From NCBI GenBank assembly GCA_005239655.1, contig SBBP01000033.1:1-7974 (forward strand): a DNA stretch of 7,974 nt, read 5' to 3'. The translations under genes and the position numbers were made by a program. Origin of the DNA: Candidatus Microgenomatus auricola. Lineage in GTDB: Bacteria > Patescibacteriota > Patescibacteriia > UBA9570 > XYC2-FULL-38-9. Every line of letters begins with the position of its first letter. Position 1 is the stretch's first letter. The notes beneath the pieces are model-generated. The model did not search any database, was not told the origin of the DNA, and saw nothing but the letters and a program-made list of their open reading frames with translations. Positions 1 to 6,350 of this stretch are shown here, piece by piece.

Positions 1-887
1 GAAAAAACCGGAAAAACAGCGAGCGACAACGAGACGCCAAAAATGTTAATGGGAAAATGCTGAAGATTCTCTGCAAACTGCCAAACGGCACGCGATCCAT
101 CTTCGAGCGTGGATGCCATGGCAAACACAAAAACGGTATTGAGCTGAGTGAGTCCGAGTGAAAACGCTCGTGGTGGCATGAGCTTGAGAATGGTCCGCAT
201 ACCGCGATCTTTCCAGTCCAAAACCCACTGATACCGAAATCCAATTCTGCGCGCTGCCGGAAATTGGACGGCAACATGAACGGCTGCTCCAACAACGACT
301 CCAACCGCAAGCCCGATAGATCCCATCACCGGCACCAGGACAAGAATGCCAAAAATAATCCCGAGGTTATATGCGATCGGCGCTAACGCATAGATAAAAA
401 ACTGCTTTTGCGCATGCAGAATTCCGGACAACACATTACTAACGCCAAAGAACACGAGTGAGATCATCATCAAACGCACAAACAGTGTTGTGAGTGCCTG
501 CTCATCTGGAGTATCGCCATACGATAACAGCGCAACAAGTTGTGGTGCAAAGACCACGCAGAGCAGTGACAAAACGACGAGCGCGCACAGGAGTGCGTTG
601 AGAACTGAATTCGCTGTGCGAATTGCTGCTTCTTTTCCACGCGTGCGGAACTGCTCTACGCACACGGGCACAAATGAAGCGGAAAGAGCACCAAGAACCA
701 GCAAGTTGAAAATCACATCAGGAATCTTGAACGCCGTGAAGTAGCTATCCAAAATATCGGTTGCTCCAAATTCTGTCGAGAGGAGGCGGTCGCGCACTAG
801 CCCGAGGAGGCGACTGAAGATTGATGCACTTCCAATAATGAGCGCTCCACCAAGGACACTCTTTTGCAAACGCTGAATCACCTGCAT
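1..887 (-). CDS. murJ: MurJ/MviN-family lipid II flippase, 3' end cut by window edge
   Basis: Integral membrane flippase of the MOP superfamily (MurJ/MviN), expected to move lipid-linked peptidoglycan precursor, or a related lipid-linked glycan, across the cytoplasmic membrane. I translated it by hand: the frame is open from ATG 887-885 to the window edge, giving 295 complete residues of a protein that is usually about 500. Visible hallmarks are the N-terminal SRLLGLVRD segment (residues 25-33), GATDILDSYFTAFKIPD (41-57), LGALSASFVP (65-74), LSGILHAQKQF (153-163) and FAENLQHFPINIFG (271-284), with about eight hydrophobic helices. Arg26, Arg32 and Asp47 match E. coli Arg18, Arg24 and Asp39, but the paired arginines of helix 2 are Phe60-Asn61 here. 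The start lies 10 bases after the DUF4012 stop, with no clear Shine-Dalgarno; an in-frame TTG at 911-909 is a less likely alternative. It is the last visible gene of the putative surface-glycan operon. The family is near certain; the substrate is inferred. Confidence 0.95.
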   Translation of the reverse strand, partial: MQVIQRLQKSVLGGALIIGSASIFSRLLGLVRDRLLSTEFGATDILDSYFTAFKIPDVIFNLLVLGALSASFVPVCVEQFRTRGKEAAIRTANSVLNALLCALVVLSLLCVVFAPQLVALLSYGDTPDEQALTTLFVRLMMISLVFFGVSNVLSGILHAQKQFFIYALAPIAYNLGIIFGILVLVPVMGSIGLAVGVVVGAAVHVAVQFPAARRIGFRYQWVLDWKDRGMRTILKLMPPRAFSLGLTQLNTVFVFAMASTLEDGSRAVWQFAENLQHFPINIFGVSLSLAVFPVF

Positions 888-897
888 GTTGGGTCGT

Positions 898-3360
898 TTA
901 GCGTTGGCCAATCACCATTCCAACAAACAAGTCCTCGGCGAGAGCAGTTTCAACAGATCCGCGATATTCAGATGGATAGGAACGCAACGACTGGAGGTGT
1001 GCAGGCACTATGAGATCGCTGGTGAAAAAATCTCCAAAACTCCCGGGCTGCTTTTGTACGAACAGCGAGTAGTGATCAATCGCATTCCAAAAGCTGTTGA
1101 CATCCAGCGTGAATGGAAGTCGATAGCGTAACGTCACTGTTGAACGCTCTCCGACTTCAGTCTGTACCCATCCAGCGAACACGGTTTTCCCAAATTCCGT
1201 ATTCGTAAACAGCTGCCGTGTGGAATCAGCGCGAATATCACCGGAAAGTGCAGCAAGGTCCTCATCGTTCTCGTACCCGGGCTCGATAGGAAGAAACAGT
1301 TCCTTGGCCGGCGTTTCAAATCCATCAGCAGAAATGAGTTCGCTGCCTTCAGGTACATAGAATCGTACATAATCAAGGTTCTTGACTGAGTGAAACTCGT
1401 CGTCGACTTCACCGTTGTGCACGCGTGTCAGTGTCACGGTGTTCGTAATGCTGCCGTCTAGTCCGATCTCTGCCCGATGCTTCACGATCTGTTCAATAAC
1501 ATCATCTGTTTTGCCACCGCCAATATTTGCATGGAAGATGCCGAGGTAGTCACGATCGGTATTTTTGAGTTCACCACTCCAATCCCGGCTCGTGAAATCT
1601 TCTTGCATCCGCGGGTCATTCATGTAGATCAGGATATCTTTTTCGGCGAGTGCTTCTCGCAGAACGTTCACAATCTCGATGAGACCGTTGGGATCGCTGG
1701 CTTTTTCGAAGAGTTGATTGAACAGTGGCGGCGTCATTGCACCGATAATTTTTTTGGATTCGCGTGTAACATCGTACTTTTCCTCGGCACGGCGCTGCAC
1801 TTCGTCATAAAAATTTTCTTTGGTGATGACCACGCCGAACTCTTCGGTGAGGTCAATCGGACCTGTGATGGCAAGCAGCTGTTCAATCACTGATGGAATC
1901 ACCGTAATCACTCCGTCGACCTCTGGAGCATTGCTGTGTTCAAAAAACCACTGAATTTTTTCTGCGCTGGCTGGAAAGTGCGGAAACCAATTTGCATCCT
2001 GCAGATTCCATGCGGGATTAACGAGATGGAGCGGTTTGGGCGAAATCACTTTTTCGGTGAGCTGACCAGCGATATCGTACACTCCTCCACCCGGAATATC
2101 GAGCTCGTTCACGACACCATTTTCAATGTCAACAATCGCCAGGCTCCCAATAAATCCACCGGTCGGTCGCATCTCGTGGTTATTTTGAAAGAGCACGAGG
2201 TAACGTTTCGCCTCATCATGACCCAAGAATGCCAACAAGGTCTCGGTGAGCTGCACGCCGTTGCGCACGGTGAATGCGATTTCTGGCAATGCTTCCTGTG
2301 CGAGCAGCACAAACTGCTGCTTATCTTGCGGTACACTCTCGTGTGACACGGCTTGCACCAGCCGGGCAGCGTTATTCAAGTGCTCTTGTGCGGGTGACAG
2401 GGCTGAATGGGCAACAACCAACAGATTGGTGAGCTCACTTTCCTCCTGTTGAGCAATGGCCTGGATATCGACTGCTGAGAGCACTGCCAATCCCGTCGAA
2501 AGTTGTTGGCCGGCACGTGCCAGTTCTTCTCCGGCATCGATCAGTGTCTGGCCATCTGCAAACTGCTTTCCAGGACCAGGAACAGAGGCTGCCAAGGCCG
2601 TGAGGAGTGGACTGAAGTTTGCAATTTCACCTTGCGCTGCGGTGAAACCCTCGAGTGCCGCATCACACTCCTCTTTGGCTTTCGTAAATTGAAGCTCTTG
2701 AAAATACACACCGGCTTGGTAGAGATGTTCAAATGCGGCTTGTGTGGAAACGGTCACGGTCTTCTGCGCACCCTCTGCGCGGCTGAGCATTGCCGAGACG
2801 CTTGCGGGGAGAACAAAAAGAAGAGCAAACACGGCAAAAATCAGCGTTGGCTTGAGCACTGTGAAACGTGTGGAAGACGGTGATGAATCGCGGTGCTTTG
2901 CCTCCGACGCTTTCTTCAGTGGGACTGTTGAACGCTCTTCGAGCTCCGGAAAATCCTCGAGTCGGAGGACCACGGGCTGTGCACTGTGGTCGGTCACGGC
3001 CTGCTCACTCTGATGCTGATGCACTGTCAACTGTGGCGTGGACTGGTGAACCGGTGAGGGTCGCTGGCGATTCGCTCGCCAACGGGAAAATATTCCTTTG
3101 GAACCCGGCAGGCGGGGTTTCGCCGTCGTCTCTTTCTCCACTTCATCTTCATGTAAGCGCCGCAACGCCGCTGCGGTTTTCAGCCGTTTGAACCGTGCAC
3201 TCTGCAACTCTCGCTTTGCAACAACACTACGCAAATCAAGCACGTTCTGGTGCGGAACGGCATCGTCGGAACGACCCGAATGAATCTGGATATGTTCAAT
3301 CTCGGGACGAATTCTTTTTTTTCTGTTGTTGTTTTTCTTTCCAGAGCTCGTACTCAGCAT
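898..3360 (-). CDS. DUF4012-domain membrane protein (820 aa)
   Basis: Protein of the DUF4012 family, whose biochemical function is not known to me; members occur widely in Patescibacteria and Actinobacteria, often near glycan genes. Layout: a polar, basic, probably disordered N-terminal part (1-165; Lys/Arg-rich at the start, His/Gln/Pro-rich at 100-125); one transmembrane helix at about 166-192 (LIFAVFALLFVLPASVSAML core); an Ala/Gln/Glu-rich helical stretch (200-385), likely coiled coil; then the DUF4012 core with YLVLFQNNHEMRPTGGFIG (387-405), DANWFPHFPASA (455-466) and a C-terminal beta-rich part ending in SFWNAIDHYSLFVQKQPG (756-773). The charge pattern suggests a cytoplasmic N-terminus and about 630 residues outside. 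The ATG start overlaps the glycosyltransferase end by 65 bases and has no visible Shine-Dalgarno. The next in-frame ATG encodes Met191, inside the helix, so the annotated start is the best ATG; GTG at Val40 is an alternative. Context suggests work on surface glycans (inference). Confidence 0.93.
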   Translation of the reverse strand: MLSTSSGKKNNNRKKRIRPEIEHIQIHSGRSDDAVPHQNVLDLRSVVAKRELQSARFKRLKTAAALRRLHEDEVEKETTAKPRLPGSKGIFSRWRANRQRPSPVHQSTPQLTVHQHQSEQAVTDHSAQPVVLRLEDFPELEERSTVPLKKASEAKHRDSSPSSTRFTVLKPTLIFAVFALLFVLPASVSAMLSRAEGAQKTVTVSTQAAFEHLYQAGVYFQELQFTKAKEECDAALEGFTAAQGEIANFSPLLTALAASVPGPGKQFADGQTLIDAGEELARAGQQLSTGLAVLSAVDIQAIAQQEESELTNLLVVAHSALSPAQEHLNNAARLVQAVSHESVPQDKQQFVLLAQEALPEIAFTVRNGVQLTETLLAFLGHDEAKRYLVLFQNNHEMRPTGGFIGSLAIVDIENGVVNELDIPGGGVYDIAGQLTEKVISPKPLHLVNPAWNLQDANWFPHFPASAEKIQWFFEHSNAPEVDGVITVIPSVIEQLLAITGPIDLTEEFGVVITKENFYDEVQRRAEEKYDVTRESKKIIGAMTPPLFNQLFEKASDPNGLIEIVNVLREALAEKDILIYMNDPRMQEDFTSRDWSGELKNTDRDYLGIFHANIGGGKTDDVIEQIVKHRAEIGLDGSITNTVTLTRVHNGEVDDEFHSVKNLDYVRFYVPEGSELISADGFETPAKELFLPIEPGYENDEDLAALSGDIRADSTRQLFTNTEFGKTVFAGWVQTEVGERSTVTLRYRLPFTLDVNSFWNAIDHYSLFVQKQPGSFGDFFTSDLIVPAHLQSLRSYPSEYRGSVETALAEDLFVGMVIGQR
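3296..3360 (-). other. Out-of-frame gene overlap with an A8 run
   Basis: The last 65 bases of the glycosyltransferase gene and the first 65 of the DUF4012 gene share this A-rich segment in different frames. On the coding strand it contains eight consecutive A residues (3322-3315), read as Lys386-Lys388 in the glycosyltransferase and as RKK in DUF4012. DUF4012 is in the +1 frame relative to the glycosyltransferase, so loss of one A, in DNA or by polymerase slippage, would join the two proteins (QQQKKRIRPEIE). The overlap is long compared with the other gene borders here. Confidence 0.7.
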
Positions 3361-4477
3361 ACACGTTGAGCGTTTGTTGCATCATCCGGTGCCAGCTGTA
3401 CTGCCGCACCTGCACATCACCGTTTTGTATCAGTGTTTGACGCCGTTCGGTATTGTGCATGACCCGTTGAATGGCATCTATTATAGCAGAAACGTCTGCA
3501 GGATCAAAATACTCCGCGGCGTCACCTAAAATTTCCGGCAAACACGAGGTGTTCGCTGAGAGAACAGGCGTCCTCTGCGTCATTGCTTCCAACGGCGGCA
3601 AGCCGAATCCTTCATAGAGTGAGGGAAAAACGTAGGCTTCCGCATGCGCATACAGTACGGACAGTTCGCTGTCTGGAACAAAACCAGTGAACACCGTATG
3701 GTCATCCACATTTTTGCTCCACGCATGCTGTTTCAGCCGCGCGTAAAAATAGTCCTCGCGACCAACAAACACCATTTGCCATGGAATCGGCTGCTGCCGA
3801 CGTTTTAACTCCTTCAGCACATCGATCATCATTTCTAAATTTTTGTGCGGGTAGGCATTGCCGATATACAAGAGGTACGGCTTTCGAATCCTGTAACGTT
3901 CAAGAATCTGTTTTGCGTTTGTATTCTCGGCGGGCGTGACCGGATCCGCTGCCTCATAGGTGACCACCACTTTCTGTGGGTCGATTCCATAATAGTTCAC
4001 AATATCGTGTTTGGAAAATTCTGATACGGTGATGATGCGTTGAGAGAAACGCACAGCGTGACGCATCACCCACTGCCCAGCGAGGTGTTTGAACGTATAC
4101 AGAAATGGTCCAAGTGTCGTTGCCCGTTCAGTTGGAAAATGATTGATGATCAAATCATGAATCGTCACGATAAACGGTTTGCGGTACAGCAGTGGCACGT
4201 TGAAATGCGGAAAGTGCATCACGTCAACGCGCGCACGCCAGATTTTCCATGGCATACCCAGTTGCTCGGCAAAGGAATACCAATGATAGGGTGCAACGAC
4301 AACAGAAAATTTGTCGTTGGGAGCTTTCCACAGTCGCAGACTCTCCGGCTGAAGAAAAATCACATAGGTGTGCGGCCCATCATGTTCGGCAAGCTGCTCA
4401 ATCAGTTTTTGTGTGTATCGACCAAGGCCCTTTGACTGCTCTCCACCAAAGAATCGGGCATCAATTCCAATTCTCAT
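3296..4477 (-). CDS. Glycosyltransferase family 4 (GT-B fold), mannosyltransferase-like
   Basis: Retaining GT4 enzyme predicted to transfer a sugar from a nucleotide-sugar donor to a lipid- or glycan-linked acceptor at the cytoplasmic face of the membrane. The N-terminal GT-B half starts with MRIGIDARFF and the glycine loop GLGRYTQ (17-23), followed by VTIHDLI (104-110) and ITVSEFSKHDIV (149-160). The C-terminal donor-binding half has YLLYIGNAYPHKNLE (201-215), VFTGFVPDSEL (262-272) and the EX7E motif, Glu289 to Glu297, within SLYEGFGLPPLEA. At 393 residues it is full length for the family. The start is ATG 4477-4475, overlapping the methyltransferase stop as ATGA, so translation is probably coupled. 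The C-terminus is an odd Lys/Gln tail (KEKQQQKKKNSSRD) encoded by an A-rich stretch that also carries the start of the DUF4012 gene. Donor and acceptor cannot be read from sequence; mannose is suggested only by resemblance to mtfB-like GT4 enzymes. Confidence 0.95.
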   Translation of the reverse strand: MRIGIDARFFGGEQSKGLGRYTQKLIEQLAEHDGPHTYVIFLQPESLRLWKAPNDKFSVVVAPYHWYSFAEQLGMPWKIWRARVDVMHFPHFNVPLLYRKPFIVTIHDLIINHFPTERATTLGPFLYTFKHLAGQWVMRHAVRFSQRIITVSEFSKHDIVNYYGIDPQKVVVTYEAADPVTPAENTNAKQILERYRIRKPYLLYIGNAYPHKNLEMMIDVLKELKRRQQPIPWQMVFVGREDYFYARLKQHAWSKNVDDHTVFTGFVPDSELSVLYAHAEAYVFPSLYEGFGLPPLEAMTQRTPVLSANTSCLPEILGDAAEYFDPADVSAIIDAIQRVMHNTERRQTLIQNGDVQVRQYSWHRMMQQTLNVYAEYELWKEKQQQKKKNSSRD

Positions 4478-5184
4478 TTCGTCGCCTGAAAAATGATGAA
4501 CGGTGGAAATTCCTTTTCTGCACCCAAGTGTTGGGCGTTGGTATGTGACGCAATGGGTTCTTCGGTCCGAATCGTGCGAAATCCCGCACAGTGAAGGATA
4601 TGCTCATAATCTTTACGACTCCAGTAGTAATCATCCACTTCAACATCAATGCTGTCTGTAAAGAGACGCACATGAACACGATCACCGCTACGGAGGCGAT
4701 TGGACCAATCAGACTGGAATGATGTAAACCGCTTTCCGTGCGTTTCGGGATGTGGATCGAGCACCACAAATGATCCGCCCACCGGCAGTTTCTCGTACAC
4801 CGTTTTGCTGATACCAATCAGCGTGTCGATGTTTGGCATAATGCAGAAAAAAAAGTTCGCACACGCGACATCAAACGTGTACGCGCGAATACTGTTGTAC
4901 GAACGAATGTGGTGGTACTCTGCACTGAGGTGGTGGGGTGTTTTTTCACGCGCGCGTGTAATCGCGCTTTTAGACGTATCGACACCTATGACTTTGGCAT
5001 GGGGGTGGTGTGTCAATAGCATGCGCGCAAACGCTCCGTTGCCACAACCATAATCCAGCACGGTCCTTCCGGCTAACTGACCAAGTAACGAAAGTACGAC
5101 CGGGTATCCGAGTAACCAATCGGTCGTGGAATCCTTTTCGTGGTACACATCAATAAATTGGTCCCAAAATTCACTAATATCCAT
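4474..5184 (-). CDS. Class I SAM-dependent methyltransferase
   Basis: Soluble methyltransferase with the Rossmann-like class I fold, 236 residues. Motif I is VLDYGCGNGAFAR (42-54), the SAM-binding glycine loop; VIGVDTSKSA (65-74) ends strand 2 with the acidic Asp69 that should hold the SAM ribose; FDVACANFFFCIMPN (104-118) is the motif II region; and LPVGGSFVVLDPHPETHG (133-150) is the motif III region, with an unusual DPHPETHG segment. The C-terminal part (VEVDDYYWSRKDYEHIL, 181-197) is lineage-type and probably shapes the substrate site. It is the first gene after the 20-base gap behind tgt and overlaps the glycosyltransferase by 4 bases, which suggests a role in methylating a glycan, lipid or other small molecule. 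That is inference from position only. The ATG start has no Shine-Dalgarno, fitting a very short leader from the promoter just upstream. Confidence 0.93.
   Translation of the reverse strand: MDISEFWDQFIDVYHEKDSTTDWLLGYPVVLSLLGQLAGRTVLDYGCGNGAFARMLLTHHPHAKVIGVDTSKSAITRAREKTPHHLSAEYHHIRSYNSIRAYTFDVACANFFFCIMPNIDTLIGISKTVYEKLPVGGSFVVLDPHPETHGKRFTSFQSDWSNRLRSGDRVHVRLFTDSIDVEVDDYYWSRKDYEHILHCAGFRTIRTEEPIASHTNAQHLGAEKEFPPFIIFQATK
4481..4487 (-). promoter_or_regulatory. Weak ribosome binding site of the glycosyltransferase
   Basis: The minus strand reads AGGCGAC here. AGGCG is a partial match to the Shine-Dalgarno consensus, 5 bases before the ATG at 4477. It lies inside the methyltransferase coding end, which fits translational coupling at the ATGA overlap. 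It is the only start in the window with even a modest site of this kind. Confidence 0.35.
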
Positions 5185-5198
5185 AGTGTGTATGGTCT

Positions 5199-5227
5199 AG
5201 TATATCACGTCTCGGCAGCCATACGAA
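5199..5227 (-). promoter_or_regulatory. Probable extended -10 promoter for the methyltransferase operon
   Basis: On the minus strand, TATACT (5204-5199) matches the sigma-70 -10 consensus at five of six bases. It is preceded by TGA, giving the extended -10 form TGnTATACT. The TGA is also the tgt stop codon (5207-5205). A 17-base spacer places TTCGTA (5227-5222) at -35, only a 3/6 match, as is common with extended -10 promoters. Transcription would start around 5191-5193, leaving a leader of under ten bases before the ATG at 5184. No terminator separates tgt from this site, so read-through from tgt is also likely. Confidence 0.45.
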
Positions 5228-6347
5228 TTTCGTGCATGAGTTGTAGGTAGAACGTGACATTGTGAATTGTTGCTAAACGCGCTGCCAACGGTTCATTCAT
5301 CATGAACAGATGCCGAATGTAGGCTCGTGAAAATCCGGAACGACAGGTAAAACACTGGCAGTGCGGATCGAGCACCGCAAGCGATCGACTGCAGGAATCT
5401 GCAGTGATATTTAGTTTTTGATAAGAAACGTGAGAGAGGCCCTCTGCAACAATCCGTGCACTGTTCGCCTGATGAATATACACGGCGCCGTGTCGTGCGT
5501 TGCGTGTCGGTATCACACAGTCGAAGAAATCAATGCCGCGTTTCGTGGCTTCCAGGAGTTGTTCTGGTGTACCTACACCCATCAGGTAATGCGGCGCTTG
5601 CTGCGGCAACAGAGGAACCGTGTGATCCAATACGCGATACATCTCTTCCTCTGGCTCTCCGACCGCCAACCCACCGATCGCATAACCATCAAACCCAAGC
5701 GCAACCAGTTCTTGGCTGCTCTGTGCACGCAGTTCGGGATATGTTGAGCCTTGTACGATGCCAAACAGTAGATGCGGCCGTGCTCCTGGCGTTGCGCGAT
5801 AGGCTGAGTCCCGCTCTTTGCATCGCTTCGCCCATGCTGTGGTGCGCTGAACAGACTGCTGGGCCTCTTCATATGCAGCAGGGTAACCCGGAAACCAATC
5901 GAATGTCATCCAGATATCCGCGCCGATCACCGACTGGATCTCCATGGATCGTTCTGGCGTGAACAGATGTGCGCTTCCATCGATATGCGACTGAAATGTC
6001 ACTCCGTTCTCCGTGAGCGTGCGTAACGATGCCAGCGAAAAAATTTGAAACCCGCCTGAGTCAGTGAGCACGACGCCGTTCCAATTCATGAATGCATGGA
6101 TACCTCCGCACTGCTGCAAGCGTTCGATGCCGGGCTTGAGATAGAGATGGTAGGTGTTCGTCAGCATAATTGGCGTTGTCTGGTCATCGATCGCCTGCTC
6201 CAGCTGTGCAAGTTCTGGACCAGAAAGGGTTTTGACTGCACCTTTTGTGGCAATGGGCATGAACAGCGGTGTCTGAACAGCACCGTGCGGAGTCATCAAC
6301 GTCCCGCGGCGCACTCCGGTCCGGTGAGTGTGATGCAGTGTAAACAT
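5205..6347 (-). CDS. tgt: tRNA-guanine(34) transglycosylase
   Basis: Exchanges guanine at the wobble position of GUN-anticodon tRNAs (Asp, Asn, His, Tyr) for preQ1 in the queuosine pathway; cytoplasmic, TIM-barrel fold. At 380 residues it is full length. Using Zymomonas mobilis Tgt as a guide: LTDSGGFQ (94-101) holds Asp96, equivalent to Asp102; MTFD ends in Asp150 (Asp156); GIVQGS holds Gln199 (Gln203); AIGGLAVGE (223-231) carries the base-binding loop; and DCVIPTRNARHG (276-287) starts with the nucleophile Asp276 (Asp280). The zinc site is CQCFTC (Cys330, Cys332, Cys335) with His362 in TIHN. The residues after Asp150 are WFPG instead of the usual ECTP type, altering the pocket next to the base. 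The start follows the upstream stop by 3 bases, so it is probably co-transcribed with that gene. No queuosine synthesis genes are in the window, so salvage of an external precursor is possible. Confidence 0.98.
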   Translation of the reverse strand: MFTLHHTHRTGVRRGTLMTPHGAVQTPLFMPIATKGAVKTLSGPELAQLEQAIDDQTTPIMLTNTYHLYLKPGIERLQQCGGIHAFMNWNGVVLTDSGGFQIFSLASLRTLTENGVTFQSHIDGSAHLFTPERSMEIQSVIGADIWMTFDWFPGYPAAYEEAQQSVQRTTAWAKRCKERDSAYRATPGARPHLLFGIVQGSTYPELRAQSSQELVALGFDGYAIGGLAVGEPEEEMYRVLDHTVPLLPQQAPHYLMGVGTPEQLLEATKRGIDFFDCVIPTRNARHGAVYIHQANSARIVAEGLSHVSYQKLNITADSCSRSLAVLDPHCQCFTCRSGFSRAYIRHLFMMNEPLAARLATIHNVTFYLQLMHEIRMAAET

Positions 6348-6350
6348 CGC

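Noticed and set aside
1477..1893. Plus-strand open frame of 138 codons.
   Set aside because: It lies wholly antisense to the conserved DUF4012 core; its translation shows no domain and no start signal.
2456..3191. Cluster of plus-strand open frames (2456-2692, 2503-2883, 2868-3191).
   Set aside because: They overlap each other and the Ala/Gln-rich part of DUF4012, where antisense stops are scarce because of composition; no recognisable domain.
3296..3330. The glycosyltransferase frame contains A AAA AAG, the classic -1 ribosomal slippery heptamer.
   Set aside because: A -1 shift leads into a third frame that stops after roughly 40 codons, not into DUF4012, and I see no downstream stem-loop. 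Only a one-base loss (a +1 change) reaches DUF4012.
4474..5207. Possible recoding of TGA as glycine or tryptophan, as in some Patescibacteria.
   Set aside because: TGA ends tgt, the methyltransferase and the glycosyltransferase at sensible places, and conserved Trp positions use TGG.
5456..5962. Plus-strand open frame of 168 codons.
   Set aside because: It is antisense to the most conserved part of tgt; the Ser/Arg/Pro-rich translation is typical of a shadow frame.
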